This document shows, in pieces, positions 37,536 through 51,200 of a stretch of 64,000 nucleotides of DNA; position 1 is the stretch's first letter, and the number at the start of each line of letters is the position of its first letter. Position numbers and translations under genes: made by a program. The stretch is from Paramecium tetraurelia (taxonomy: Eukaryota; Ciliophora; Oligohymenophorea; Peniculida; Parameciidae). The notes below the pieces were generated by a model. It did not search any database. It saw nothing but the letters and a program-made list of their open reading frames with translations, and was not told the DNA's origin. Where the stretch lies: positions 1,206 to 65,205 of the forward strand of contig NW_001799422.1 of NCBI RefSeq assembly GCF_000165425.1, given 5' to 3'.

Positions 37536-38081
37536 TCATTCTGAATTAATTGAAATCTTGCTAATGGATAAGGGGACTCTAAATAGATGAAGTAGAATAA
37601 TCGGATAGCTATATATTTCAATGTCTGACAATAATAAGAAGTTCTAAAGAATATTTATAATAGCATCCTTCAAAATTAATGCAAATGTTATAAGCCATCT
37701 CCATAAATAATAATTATGTTTTAATAGTCTAATAACATATATCTCAAGATGGTGACAATACGTAATCTTTATTTTGAATGATCTCCTTTTAGCCAATTCT
37801 CAAATCTCTTTTGGATAATTTATAACCATGATAACTCAACAATAGAGCAGTAGATATGAATACTCCATTTCTAAATCTAAAATTAAGCGTATTACTCTCA
37901 ATTACCTCATCTATTTTTATTTGCTTGACATAGGTATATACATCATAAGTTAACCTCCTAGTGCACCTGATATATTGGCTACGGCTACCCAATATATAAA
38001 CTTCATCAAACATTTGGACTCCAACTCTTTATGCTTTTAAGTACCTTGTGGAGATAATTTTACATATAAATTAGAATCCAT
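37536..38081 (-). CDS. Hypothetical membrane-associated protein, 168 aa
   Basis: Model: start 38081, introns 38025-38044 (20 nt) and 37743-37761 (19 nt), stop TGA; exon sum 507 nt. The first half has YILGSRSQYIRCTRRL and FISTALLLSYHGYKLSKRD; the end is hydrophobic (WLITFALILKDAIINILQN, IILLHLFRV). Both introns would end in GAG, rare for this genome, so the model is less secure; an overlapping frame from the same ATG stays open for about 80 codons. No family recognised. Confidence 0.45.
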
Positions 38082-38132
38082 TAATATATTAATTATAAAA
38101 ACAAAATAATAATTACACTATTGATTGTTTGA

Positions 38133-39594
38133 TCAAAGTAGATGCTTTAACGATTCAGCTGTGCCCAAGACAATAGCTAAAATTGAAACAATCAAAATTA
38201 TTGTATATTGAATGACAGGTTTAGTTGATTTAGAGTTCTTGAAATAAATAATATGAACTAGTACAGGGAAGCAAAACTAAAAAATGAAAATAAGTAGTAC
38301 TTGTAATAAGGATCCAAAAATGCTTCCAATCAAATTCAAAAAGTGCGATAGATGAGGCACATAATAAGCGATAAAGTAGATAGTTAACATCAACATGCTT
38401 CTTATACTGCTTTAGAGGAGTCTATCTTCAAAAACTAAGTCATCTTTCTCGCATGTAAGATTTTCAATCTTATCGCAAGTGGATTTATCAATCTTTTCTG
38501 TGGGAGACCCTTCATTCGAGTTTTATTCAATGTCATGGAAGCTGATATACTCGAACATATTCTTTTGAAGCATGGTTTCAACAATTTGGACAGCTGGGAA
38601 TAGTTGGAGTGGAAAGGTCAATAACAAGCTAATTGAGTATAAGATCAATGAAACGACTTCTAAGATTGGGTTCTATTGTTAATGATTAATAAGTACTTGA
38701 ATACTAAATAGCACAATTGATTGTGTTTCTTATTGATAGGTGGACGAGGTGATTAGTGACAAAAAGATTGAGATGCAGAATGCTGTCATCAAACTCTTTG
38801 AAGCAACAGATTTGAATTCAAATTTATTCTTCATGCTGTCTCTGATAGGCAAAACTGTAAATATTCCTTCACAACACAGAATGGCCACTCCCACATAATT
38901 AAAGGTGTCTAATTAATTTATTATTATAATAATTACTTTTGATGTTGATTAAATTGGAGAATTGGAAATTGTCAATTAAGGAGAGTCTCCCTTGGCAGTC
39001 GTAGAGTATAATGCAGAAGGAAGCCAAAGCAGCATAAAAGCCGTATTTACTGGTTGAGTGAAAAAAATGAATTTTTCTTACAAAAGATAAGGGAATCACT
39101 ATAATTAATGTGATCAGCAGGCATTACAATTTGGTCATTTCAATACTGATTTGATGTAAGGATTGAGCCAAGGACTCAGTCAGAAATATCAAATAGGCTA
39201 TGCAAAGTCCAATCAATTGCAATATGATGGCAATATCCAAAATGTGAGCCCACAGAGATCCCAAAGTTAGTTTAATGATGTCTGCATAGAGAATATTATC
39301 TGTGTTCAAATCATCTGCTATTTCTATCATGAATTGGCTTGATCTATAATATTGGATGGTTAATTTACTTTACGCAACTGAAGGCGATTGGAACGAATAA
39401 GAAAATAGACCAAAGCAATCCAACCTGATAAGTGACAACTGGGAGAACAATGACACCTTAAGAAATCAAACAAAATGGATACCAATTCCAAGATTTGATT
39501 TAATAAAATTGAAATAAGCCTGTGTAGCTGTAGATTTATGCGATTTGCCGGGATGTTTAAGTTTGGAAGAATCTTCAATTTCTCTGTTCTCCAT
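38133..39594 (-). CDS. Amino acid transporter (AAAP family)
   Basis: About 452-460 residues, introns of 26, 25 and 28 nt plus a possible 24-nt in-frame one. Around eleven hydrophobic segments. The start NFIKSNLGIGVIVLP is the AAAP/solute-carrier 36/38 opening (NLVNSIVGSGIL-like), and FVRKIHFFHSTSKYGF and LTFPLQLFPAVQIVE fit TM6 and the P-x-x-P-x-x-x-V region. It should move neutral amino acids with H+ or Na+ across the plasma or lysosomal membrane; substrate unknown. Confidence 0.8.
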
Positions 39595-39755
39595 GATTCG
39601 TTTTAAAAATGAAATATTATTAATTTTTAATTGGAATTACTCTGAATTAACAGAAATAATACTAATTCTTTTGATAACAAAAAGTTTAAAAGTAATATGA
39701 AATAATTAATTGGGTGAATTAATTATATATATATAAATATTATTTTATAAAAATA

Positions 39756-40511
39756 ATGCAAAATTAATCACTTGATGAGGTCTTAAAATAGAATTAGGAA
39801 TTGAAGGAATTGCTGCTAAAACTGAATTAGGATAAACAAATGTTCGAAAAGAAAGTTTAAAGAAAGACTCAAGAGTTACAAAAATTAAAGTAATCATATG
39901 AATTCTTGAGTGACAAGATTATGACTTAAAAGCATTTGTTGGGTAATGTGGAGGCTGAATAGGATTAATTGTTGCAATTAATTGTGGAGTAAATGATTTC
40001 GATGCTTGGGTAGAAACAGGAAGGTACATCTAATAGTCCATGCACGAATGACATTTGCAAAGTGATGTAAGTTTCACTGCAGTAGAATCAGGAATAACAG
40101 AAACAGGATTTCTTGTATTATTCTAAGAAGATCAGACAAAATGAGGAAGTATTGTAGGAGATTAAATAAAAGTATGAGAATCAAATAAAGGAATTGAATG
40201 AATAGAATTAGATTCTAAAGCACAAGTTGGACTTTCTGATAGGCAAAACTGTATATTATCATGAGGCAATATTAGATTTAAATTAATAAGTGAGTGAAGT
40301 GCATTATTTAAGGATATCTTTATAAGAAAATCAAAAGAAAGTGGAAGATGATTTAATGGCTAAGAGTCAATAGAAGATAGCTTAATTGGAGGTTCGAAAC
40401 AATTTTTTGATTGACTAAGTGAAGAGCATGGAGCAGGAATTGGTGATGGTAGAGAAATTGGTAACAAACATTGAATAATAAACGATGCAAACTAAGAAGA
40501 GAGGGAAATGA
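39756..40511 (+). CDS. Coiled-coil protein, 251 aa
   Basis: Single exon. Almost entirely heptad-like coiled coil rich in Glu, Lys and Gln (NQELKELLLKLNQDKQMFEK, then EIKQKYENQIKELNEQ). TGA stop 40509-40511. The CFAP57 gene starts 122 bp downstream on the same strand. Cytoskeletal or ciliary function is possible but not shown. Confidence 0.75.
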
Positions 40512-40633
40512 AATCGTATTTTTACAAATTTCATCACAATTATTGTCATCATATAATCTTATGCGATCTTGTTCAGAAATTGGAGTTGGCTATTGAATTA
40601 TTAATTATTAATATAACTAATCTGATTTGTGAT

Positions 40634-43600
40634 ATGGAAGATTAATGGTTTCTGAATGGAAAGAAAGTAATCAAGCAATAGATGCTATCAAAATCATCGC
40701 ATCAAATAATCAATGGAGTCTCAATAACATTGGAGGCTTCGTTTGGATGCTTGCAAAATCCAATAAGAAAGAACTGCATGTTTGTGAATGATGACACTCT
40801 CATGTTTATAAGTGGTAAGCATATTGTGCTTTATGACATCATACGAAAACGATAAACCTACATCATGAAGAGTGCCGAAGATGAAGTGGTCTAAGCATTG
40901 AGTTTCCATGTTTCAAATGGACAGAAATTATTCATAGCCATAGCATTCAAGTCTACAAGCAAGATTCTCCCAACAGTCAAGGTGTACAATCGAAAAAAGA
41001 AGCGATTCTATCAATGTGTGCATTCCCATTTACTACCTAATAGCAACATTCATGAGATTCTGTTCATCAATGATGGAAAGGTACCATATAGTATGATTAT
41101 TAGCATCTAATATCGTTGTCTACTTAGGAGGATGGTTATGGAATGAGTTTATTTGCAATTAGCAAAGAAGTTTCACTTTCTTATACACTTATCAAATAAA
41201 AAATTAACATGTTGGAACCCATAAGTGATTTTGAATTTTTTTTGATTGGACCATAGTTTTTAACATCATATAAGTATTAAGCAGACATCAGTGGATTAGA
41301 AATATAGAATAATTTGATATCCATCTTAGAATTATAATAAGATGAGAGTATAGTAGGAGTATGTTATAACACTGAGAGGAAATACACCATCGTAGCAACT
41401 AGCAAAAACAATCTCATAATGATCAAAGGAGACAAGAGAGTTGGCCAATTTGAACTATAAACTCAATAGAAAGAGTCGAATCATTTATTATGTAAACTTC
41501 ATCATTAATTAAATCATAGAATAGATTAATAAAGATAAAAATAAACCAACTGAACAAGAAAAACTAGCGAATGTTAAAATATCTACTATTGCAAAAACCA
41601 TTAAAGGATTCATAATTGGTTTAATAGGTAAACCTGCTTTGTAGGTGTATGAGATTGAATAAGATGGATCTGAAAAAGAGTAATATGTCTTAAATTTGGT
41701 TGGTACCTACTTCATAAAAGATGAACATATCTATGGAATTCATCAAATTCATTTGGCCTCAGATGAAATGTATGCAGCATTAACAGTAATTTACTTTAAT
41801 CGTTCTGCATATCAAGTAGCCTTAGGATCTTAGTAGGCGTTGTGTAATATTGTTTCATGTGAGTAAATCTTGGAGAATTATTAAGGAAAATTAGAATTGT
41901 TTACATTTAACTTAGCAATTGTAGAAGCTTTGAAATCCGTTCAAAAAGATCCATTTGAACCATTATTCGAGAAAGGTGTTCACAAGGGTACTATTTTCAA
42001 TATTGCAACAACGCCTATGAGATCTATAATAGCATCTGTATGTGATGATAAGAATATCAAATTTTGGGATTATTCAAACGATTTTAAGGAGATGTTCTCA
42101 CATTAATTTCATGAAACTCCATTATCAGTAGCCATTCATCCATTGAGTTATTAATGTGCAATCGGATTCAAGGATGGGTAATGAAATCAAATAATATTAA
42201 CTAGTCTTCGATTCTATTTTATATTAGATGATGATCTGAAATTGGTTCACAATGAAACTACCAAGGTTTGTAATGCACTTACATATAGTGAGGGAGGTCA
42301 CATCTTGGCTGCTGCTAATGGTAATCAAATCCAATTATATAATCCATTGACATATAAGATGATAAATGTGTTGCCCAATCATCAAACAAATCTCAAGGAT
42401 CTACTATTTATAGATAGAGTATTAAATTTCATTAAATATATCAAAGGACAATCTGCTGATTTCCCAATGTCAATTTGGAATTTTATATGTTTGGAATCTG
42501 CTCTCTGGTGAAAGAATCTTAGAACATGCTCAGAAGCAGAACAAGTATCAAAGTTTGTGTTATGACTTCGAATATGATCTTGTTGTTGGAGTCTCAGATT
42601 AGAAATTAAAGGTGTATCATGAAAAGGGTCAAAACATGGTCTTGGAAGTCGACACATCTCCTACTTAATTTAGTGCCATCTGCATTAGTCATAGATACAA
42701 TGCGATCTTCTTTGGAACTACTCAAGGATCTATTAGAGTTTACTCTTATCCATTTTATCATTTCAATCCTAAAATGATGGAATCTATCGAAATTCCTGTC
42801 CATTAATTAGCTGTTACAGCCATTAAAGTATCTCCTGATAATAGTTATTTGATAAGTTCATCAATCGATGGGAGTATATTCTTTAGTAAAATCAAACAAT
42901 TCATTAATGGTGAAGAGGTACTCAAGCATTTCTATAATATTAGATTACACAATTAGATCTCATAACTAGAGGAGATATTGAGAATAAGATTACTAACACT
43001 TTTGCACTTAATAGTTTGTGCTTGTGTTCTACAACTGCTTAAGAAATAAGGCAAGAATAGTTGAAGGAATTGGAATATCGATTGTAGAATTTTAAGAGTG
43101 ACATCGATGATGCTAAGGAAGTTCAATTGAATAATAATGACTATAAACTTAAGAAAATACGGGATGAACATGTTAAAGAAGTTCAAAAGGTTTAAGATTA
43201 ACTATCTCAAACAATTTAACAGTCTGATGCTAAAAACAACAAGATTAAGGAAGATAAAAAGAATTTAATTGCGACTTCAAAGAAAACTATTGAGGAGATG
43301 AATGAATAAAATTCTAAGAAACTATTGTCGATTTATGATATCAGAGACAAATTGAATGAAAAATTATAAAACATTATTAAACAGCAAGATGAAGAAAGAC
43401 GTTTAGTGAATCAAGAATATTAATAATCAATCTCTTAAGTGGATGATGAATACTGTTAAAAATACTAAGACTTATTTAATAGATTCAGTCAAGCCATGTC
43501 CAATATGAAATTAGATCAAAGGAAATTTAAAGAAGTCTTGCAGTAAAGTGAGAAAGACTATGAAACGTTTTATAAGGAGTCCCAACAGTCTTTAAAGGCA

Positions 43601-44742
43601 AAGTTAGAGGAATTTAATACTCAAACAGAAATATTGAGGTCAAGCATCTCTAGATTTAAAAAGGAGATTGTTAGGTATTAAAATAGAAAAGAAATCTTGC
43701 ACAATTTAAAAAAAGGTAGCGAGTTCATCTTATAAATTTAGAAACTGATGAGTCTTTGTAAAGTTTACGTTAAGAGTTGAAAGGCTATGAGGAAAAACAT
43801 AAGATGATGTTGGCCGATTTAAGAGAGAAAGAGAAACTCATCAATTAAAGGGAATAGCAAATAAAGGACTTTAGGATGAAGAATGTGCATTTACAAAACT
43901 TCTAAAAAGTCTATGATTATAGAGTGAACACATTAAAAGATGAAAGAGAGCCGCTTATGGATCATCTGAAAAATATGGAAGTAAGTCATTGATTAAAATT
44001 AATCTAGAAACACGTTAAGAATCTCTACAATGAATTGATAGAGGAATCTGGATTGAAGCAATCTAGGATTGAAGAAGAAAGAAAATTAATTACAGATTTA
44101 AATATATTTAAAAACTAACTCAAATCTGCCTTAACTGTTTTATCTTTATCAAAAAGAAATATGGACAACTTTAAATCTTCAATATAAACATTGATTAATA
44201 GTGATACTGGAGATTGGCCAGAAAAATTGGAAGAATTGTATCATATGGTGTAAGAAGAGAATAGCAAAGCAATCACTATCAAAAATCCTGTGTTTTAAGA
44301 AACGTTAAAGGATATGTAAAAGGATCCTTTATAATAACAAATTGATCAAAGCTAGCAGAATGCCATCTATAAAGCATTATCAAGCTAAAAACAATATTTA
44401 CAATAGAGTCTCTCTGAAGTTGAGGCTTCTGTTAAGTATCAACTTGGATAAAGAGTTGTAGCTCATGATACTATTCAGGACTAAAATAAGCATCTTATTA
44501 AACAATGCAAAGAATTGAGAGAAATTAAATAGGAACTGAAATCAAAATTAGATGGCATGAATAAGGAATATAGAGAGAAAAAGAGAGAATTAAATAGCTA
44601 GGGCATAGAAATACCAGAAGAAAATGAAGATGATAATTAATTTGGCAAGACCTATGCCACTACTTTTACTTCAGTTACAAGAACACCTGGAACGAAGTCG
44701 CAATAGAATTTTAGAACTAAAATTATTAGAAATATAGGTTGA
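40634..44742 (+). CDS. CFAP57: CFAP57 (WDR65), axonemal WD40/coiled-coil protein
   Basis: 1,307 residues in eight exons (introns 23, 28, 27, 28, 26, 26 and 27 nt). The N-terminal half is WD40 propellers (HIVLYDII, DDKNIKFWDYS, QCQFGILYVWNL, SSIDGSIFFSK) and the C-terminal half a long coiled coil (KYQDLFNRFSQAM, EELYHMVQEENSK, KELREIKQELKSKL). This split, the length and the lines KVYHEKGQNMVLEVD and GSIRVYSYPFYHFNP match CFAP57, a component of the inner-dynein-arm docking region of motile cilia (human about 1,250). Start: ATG 40634; an ATG 17 codons downstream is possible. Confidence 0.9.
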
Positions 44743-45639
44743 TAAAATTCTAATTATTTCTTTAATTTTAATAATAATAATAGATCTATTAAATATATCA
44801 CTTTAAGTTTTGATAAAATATGCGAAAAAAATATCTTTATATAAAATTTGAATCTCAAAATCACAATTTCTATTTGTTGTTTTCTCTGCTATTCTGAATG
44901 AAATTATTTCTTGATTCATTTTATAATGATTTTATGGCTTATTTATCACTCATAAGATTTTAGAATTGAATTATACAGTATGATATATAAATTTTTTTAC
45001 TGTCTAGAAATATTCGAATTAGATTATTATAATTTCTATTTGAGAGAGTCTGATATCCTTATTTTAACAGAATTGCGCAAATTTTGCTTTAATTTTTTAT
45101 CAAATTCAGAATAATGTTTGATTTCCCAAAAAAATTATTATGACTATTAAAAATGTAGTATGCCTACTGCGATGTGAATATATTGGCAATACACATCTAA
45201 GATATATTTATCGAGACTTTAACCAAATTATCATTGATAAATTATTAATTCGATAGTGTAAGAATTGAAATAATTCTCTGTGTAGGGATTAGGTATTGAA
45301 ATATCTCATCTATTTCCGTCTTTGATTGAGACTAAATTAGCGCTTACTTTTATGTTTGTGATTTTGAAATATTTGAGCAAGAGGATGCGAATATTTTGAT
45401 TTTCCAACAAAATATTGGAATTCGAGGATCAAAATAATGTATAAATTTATTTATATTTTAGGAGCATGTCATAATGAAGGGAGTGCTGAGTCTTTGAATA
45501 AAAATATAATAATCAATTATCCAAACAATTAAAGCTAATAGTACACAATTAAAATGACGTATGTCCCCTTTTATGAAGATATTTAATCGCAGCAAAAAAT
45601 CTTATTTTCATATATATATTTATATAAGCAATATAATAA
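44743..45639. other. Intergenic, nothing recognised
   Basis: About 900 AT-rich bases with frequent TGA in every frame. No motif, RNA structure or repeat recognised. Confidence 0.6.
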
Positions 45640-45877
45640 ATGGGTTGTTCAGCATCAAAAAAGTTTACGAGGAAGGGGACAGGCTTTGACGATTACACTT
45701 AAAAATTGGATTCTGATGATCAAACCAATTTAGGAATGATTGCCTTCAAGAGCCTGGAGAAGAAACACATGGTAGTTAACCTGGAGATGTTATCAAGTAT
45801 GACTTAGTTATATTGAAATAGAAACTTGTTCTCCCGAGCATAAGTGCAGATTGGGTGAAATACCAGAAGACATTTGA
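45640..45877 (+). CDS. Small MGCS-type lipid-anchored protein
   Basis: 70 residues with one 25-nt intron. The start MGCSASKKFTRK is an N-myristoylation (Gly2) plus palmitoylation (Cys3) signal with a basic patch, so membrane attachment is likely. The end (CSPEHKCRLGEIPEDI) is polar. No family recognised. Short, but the intron fit and the lipid-anchor motif support it. A TATA-rich stretch precedes the ATG. Confidence 0.55.
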
Positions 45878-46957
45878 AATGACTAAATTATACTCAACTG
45901 ATTATTATTATTCATCTTCACTTCATAAATAAATGTTCTAATTTGTATTTTATGATTCAAAAAGATTTTATGACTGATTATTTTTATTTTGTTCTTTTCA
46001 AGCAATACTTATTGTAAATAACAAGAATCTATTGTATTTTATTTAAAATTCAATATAATAATAAAGAATTCCTTTTTATTAATTAAACAAGATTTTGTTG
46101 GAACCACGATGATTTCACACCCAAAATGAGATTTTCTAATTCTTTGAGATGTTTTATGAATATATTATAATCAAAAGAAAGCCAGCATTACTTGAAAAGT
46201 TGAAACCCCCACCTTACGTTTCTCCTAATCATTGAAAATAATAAGCTAAGATTATAATCAAATAAGTAGTGTCATAACTATTTTAATAAAGTTAATTAAT
46301 GAATGCAGGATTTAGAGAGTGGAGTATTTGGTTAAAATGACTACCAACAACATTTATATCCAAAGGAACAAGGGAGTAGCCTGTTCTTAAGAGGGAAATC
46401 AAAAAGACTCATGAAATGGTTATGTGGAGTCCACTGGAGAATTCAAAATAAAATTACTTCAGAATTATATGATAAATTACAATTAATTATATAATAGTAT
46501 ATTATCATAGATGGAGGTTAAGGAATCTGAGTTATAATTGAAATCTAAAAAGTTATTCAAAACAAAGAGTTGGAGATTCATAATTTTTAAAAAAAAGCCA
46601 TGCCACCTAAATTGTTATAAGTTATTTTAATCAGATTTTTAATAATCTTAATTGAAAAGAAAAGCTACACAAATTAGAAAAACTATTGAAGATTAAATCC
46701 TAATAGAGTTAAATGATCTTTATTAGTTAAATATATAAATTATCTTTATAATAAAATGAGATTGTTGTTTTAAACAAAGTAGTATCCAGTTTAAATGGAT
46801 TAATATAATTCGAGTTTCTGCTTGGAAGATGTTTAGTTTTTGTGAAGCTGTGGCTTAAAGTTGATTTAATTTTTGGTTTATAAATTTTAATGAATGATTC
46901 AAAAAAAGTATAGTTAAGAAAAGGATTGATTGGATAAATTATAAATAAAAATAAAGT
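45878..46957. other. Mostly non-coding with weak short ORFs
   Basis: Two plus-strand ciliate-code ORFs stand out: 46303-46530 (75 aa, starting MQDLESGVFGQNDYQQ) and one starting at ATG 46512 (about 80 aa, KSKKLFKTKSWRF). They overlap in different frames and could be exons or remnants of one small decayed gene; I could not find an intron that joins them convincingly. Nothing else seen. Confidence 0.3.
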
Positions 46958-48266
46958 ATGGAGGTAGCGAAAAAGCTCAAATTATAATCTCAGAGGTTTC
47001 ATGAGAAGGAAATGAATTGGAAGGTGTAAGAGTAGATTGAGGAGATTAAGCTGAAGGATCGAGGTCATCTGAGGTTGAAGGAGTGGACGAAAAGAAATCA
47101 TTATGAAAAGAGCATGAAGGATTTAAGGAAATAATATGAAAAGTAAATTGTAAAGTGATTGTAGGTATTTTACAATCAAGAGGGTTGATGGAAGATCACT
47201 CACATGTGAGTAATTTGTGAATTAATTTGAGATTCCTGATATTCCGTGTATAATTGCGAACACAGTTGACGATTGGAATGTTGAGAAATATTGGACATTT
47301 GAGAAGTTGTATCAATTATATAAGGAAACCTCGTTCAAGGTGGGTGAGGATGATAAAGGCAAGAAGTTGAGAATGCCATTCAAGAATTTCCTTGATTACC
47401 TCGTTTATAATAAAGACGATTCTCCGCTTTACTTGTTTGAGAGGTATGTCTACTGGAAGTAACATCTAGTTCATTGGAGGACATGAAAGATGGTGGAGCT
47501 GACATAATAGGTCGATTCAAAGTACACAAGTATTTTTCAGAAGATCTTCTAGCACTGGTAGGAGAAAAGCATCGTCCTCCCTATCGATGGTTCTTAGTAG
47601 GGTAGTTTATGTTAATGTTAATAGCACACAGTCCATAGCGATCAGGTACAACAGTGCATATTGATCCTTTGATGACAAGTGCATGGAATACATCATTGCA
47701 AGGCCATAAGCTTTGGGTTCTTTTTCCTCCTGATATTCCTAAATGCGTAGTGAAAGCCAAAGGATTGGCAGCCAAAAGATTGATAGATCCTGTGGATTTA
47801 GACGAATCGATCGATTACTTTATGCATGCATTGCCTAAGTTGATAGAGTAGGAAGGAGCAGATAATTTAAAAATTATTATGGGTATATAAGGTCCTGGGG
47901 ATACTATATTTGTGCCTGGTGGATGGTGGCATGCTGTCTTGAATCTAGATAACACTATAGCTATAACTCAAAATTTTATGTCAAGTAACAATTTTGATAA
48001 AACCTGGAGGTAATGATAAATTAGAAATGTAATGTAGATCGGTGAGAGATGAGAGACCCAAGTTTAGTAAGCGTTTATTGCAGGTGTTCTAGGAATAGAG
48101 GTCTGATTTGTATGAAAGAGCACTTAAATTAGATGAAATCGATAAGAACCAATTAAGAGTGCTGAGACTAGCCAATCCATTGAGTTCCGATGAATCCACT
48201 GGTAGTTCATCATCTAGTAGTTCAAGTAGCTCATCTAGCAGTTCCAGTTCCGATGAAGATAATTGA
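46958..48266 (+). CDS. JMJD6: JMJD6, JmjC 2-oxoglutarate oxygenase
   Basis: 397 residues in five exons (introns 31, 26, 30 and 28 nt). The match to JMJD6 runs end to end: [92 protein letters not shown], then DERPKFSKR. The iron ligands are His and Asp of HIDP and His of WWH. Even the serine tract near the C-terminus, about 17 Ser followed by DEDN, is kept. Human JMJD6 (403 aa) hydroxylates lysines of splicing factors and has disputed arginine demethylase activity. Its stop is 32 bp from that of the convergent CD36-like gene. Confidence 0.93.
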
Positions 48267-48298
48267 TTAAGTGTATATTCAATATAATAATTTTTAAA

Positions 48299-51200
48299 TC
48301 AGCGATTCCTTTGTGCCTCTTGATGTTCAGACCGATTAATCTGGCCTTCCTGATCTCCAATAGAACTTAAGTTTTGATAGGACCCGTCGTCTTATTGAAC
48401 TCTTATCTTCTTTGGTACCCAATACTTGTAGTAAAACACTGTTATTGAAGAGACCAGAAATAGGAATGCAACAACATAAAATATGATTGCCAAAGTCCAT
48501 CTCAACTTCAAACCAGATTTAAGTTCGCCAAAGGTTTCATCAATTTATTCGCTTGTCCAATTGGCTCCTCTTGTTAACGACATAACTGGCAAAACAGCAT
48601 AATTATCACAAGGGAACAACACATCCTGCTTGTACTCTACACTTACCATCAGATTTAACATAGCCGATAAAGCCACTCCAGTAAATGGTTCATAAATCAC
48701 GTATGAGTCATCCCAATCACTTGCCCATTATCTGTCCGTCAAATTATCATGTTTGTAAACTTCGATCATCTCCTGTAATTTAATGTCTCCATTATAAAAA
48801 TGAGTGGGACTATTCATGATCGGTGCATTTTAAATTGTGGTCATATTTTCTAGTCCATCCCATTTGTAATTATGATATTCTGGATTTTTGTCAAATGTAT
48901 GTTTATTATTTCTGAATCTGTAAGCTTTTAGACCGTGAAAATCAATTGTTTCATTGTAATCCAAATAAATATTCTTCACAATATCGGTAATAATAGTTCC
49001 AATGTGACCACTTGCTGGCAATTAAGGTTCGTATGAGAATGCATCTGTACCTAATTCGCAAGACACTTCAATATTCCATGGGTTGAATTATCTAAAGGTT
49101 GTTTAATTTCCATCAAAGAAAGGGACTTTAACATTCAAGTAATCTAGTCCTTCAATCTAATGGTACTTCCTTACTTTTGAAATATCCTTCTTCCCAGTAT
49201 ACACACTTTATAATTAACTCAATTCGCTTGGCAAATTCAAATTTAATCCAGTAATTGGAGTTGATGGATCACCACCCATTGCAGGGTTCATTTCCTTAAT
49301 TGCAACTGTGAGTTACGGCCAATATCCAAACAGAATTTCATCAACTGTCCTTGTATCTGCAAATCCTTCCAATCCCAATTCAATCATAACATATCTTAAA
49401 TAATGCAATATGTTGTAATCATCAAAAGGTAGAATTTTCTGAAATGACTTCTTATCATCATTCACAAAATGAATAAAAGCATTGCTAATCATTTACCCAT
49501 TGTATAAACACTCAAAAGACAATAAATATCTTGCTAAGTCATAATCTAATTTCTTATCCGTAAAAATGTCCTTGAATTCTGCTTAAAACCAAGTATATTC
49601 AAATTTCTTAAATATTGGATATATGTCCCCCATAGTTTTACTTGCTTTATACAATTCGTCTATCGGATTCTCTGAAATCATTGAAAAAGCCCATTGTTTG
49701 ACTCCAATCTCGAACTTCGTGCATCTTTCCAATTTACAATCATACTTCGCCTTCATCTTATTGTTTGCCAACTTCAATTCTTAACCAAATCCTTCCTCTT
49801 CTTCATCACATAATTGTATTAATTATATATTAGTCATTCCTGTTAAAGTTTACAGTTATCCCCAATAAACACTTTCCTAATGTTCGCATATATATAACAA
49901 TTGATTAATCGACTTTGAATTCCAATTCTTGTATTCACCCAAACTACAAAATTTCTCTTTCTAAGCATCATTAATTTTATCCAGTTTTTCCAACACCTAT
50001 TCGCATTTCGTGACTCTCTTAATCAACAAATCTGACATCACGTAATCAAATAAATTATCATTCAAATTCGCCATTTCTCCATAAAGAGCCTATGATACAA
50101 TAGTTCCCAATCCAGCTATGCCTTTAGTGCCATTGATTGACTTCTAGACTCCAAATTCCTCTTCCATATATTTTATATACTCATAAAACACTCTTGAATG
50201 ATAGATAGATTCAAGTTTGAATCTGTTTTGTATTTTGGTTAAATGATCCTCCTTTTTAGTTTTATCATATTGATTTCCTTCTTCATATAAGAATCTCAAG
50301 TTCCCAATATGTAATAATAAATGTGAATCTGTATAGTATTTAGGATCTTCAACTGAGTAATACTCATAATGTCTAAGTAATTCCAAGGCCCATTCAGTAG
50401 TAAACTTTAGATTCTTATACTTTTCATTTGTTGGTTCTATAACTTTTAAAAAGTATTCTATATTAGTACTCTATTATACCTGTATAGAAATAACTGAGCT
50501 CAGGGTAACCGTGACTGGTAGTATTACCAGTGATAACACTAGGGACTGGAGTTGTGCCAGCATCTGGATCATTTGTGATGCTTTGAGTAGCCCATTATTT
50601 CGCACATAAATAAGCATCGAAGCACTCTTCGGTTGGAGATTTTTTGCAGAATAGCTATTTAATGCTTCCTTCTGCACCTTGGATCAGTGGGGCCAATTAT
50701 CTCTTAATGCTATTCATCTGAGATTAAGATAATTAAAAGTAGTTTCTTAGAAATGAATCATCAGTGTATTTCTTAGCGACTTACACCCAGTTCACGAATG
50801 CGGTGCTATTGGCCATTCCAAACTCCTAATCGAACCAAATTAGATTTTATTTCTCATTTGATAAACCAAGCAACACTGTCTTCTTCGCTGTATCCTCATT
50901 CAAAAAACTAGATATAACTGCTTAAGCAATCATGGTTGGGTAAAAGAATTTTTTCAATTCAAAATAAAACGAACTGAACACTTATAAGGCCATCATTGCT
51001 GGTTCTGTATTTTGAAGCTAATGCCATGCACCTAAAGCAACAAAATTAGCGAATGTTATTTTATCATTCTATTTTTCCCCCACAGTCTGAATCCAAGCAC
51101 GGAATGTCACAATGCTTTTGTCGTCGTTGAATGTATAATCTGTGAAATTTTACTTCTCCTAATATGTATACGGACCTTTCTCAACCAAAATTGGTTTTTT

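Noticed and set aside
42382-42803. Minus-strand ORFs within the CFAP57 region
   Set aside because: They overlap well-conserved WD40 exons on the plus strand and have no motif of their own.
43661-43740. Frame break in the CFAP57 coiled coil
   Set aside because: A 26-nt intron with proper ends restores the frame exactly, so there is no pseudogenisation.
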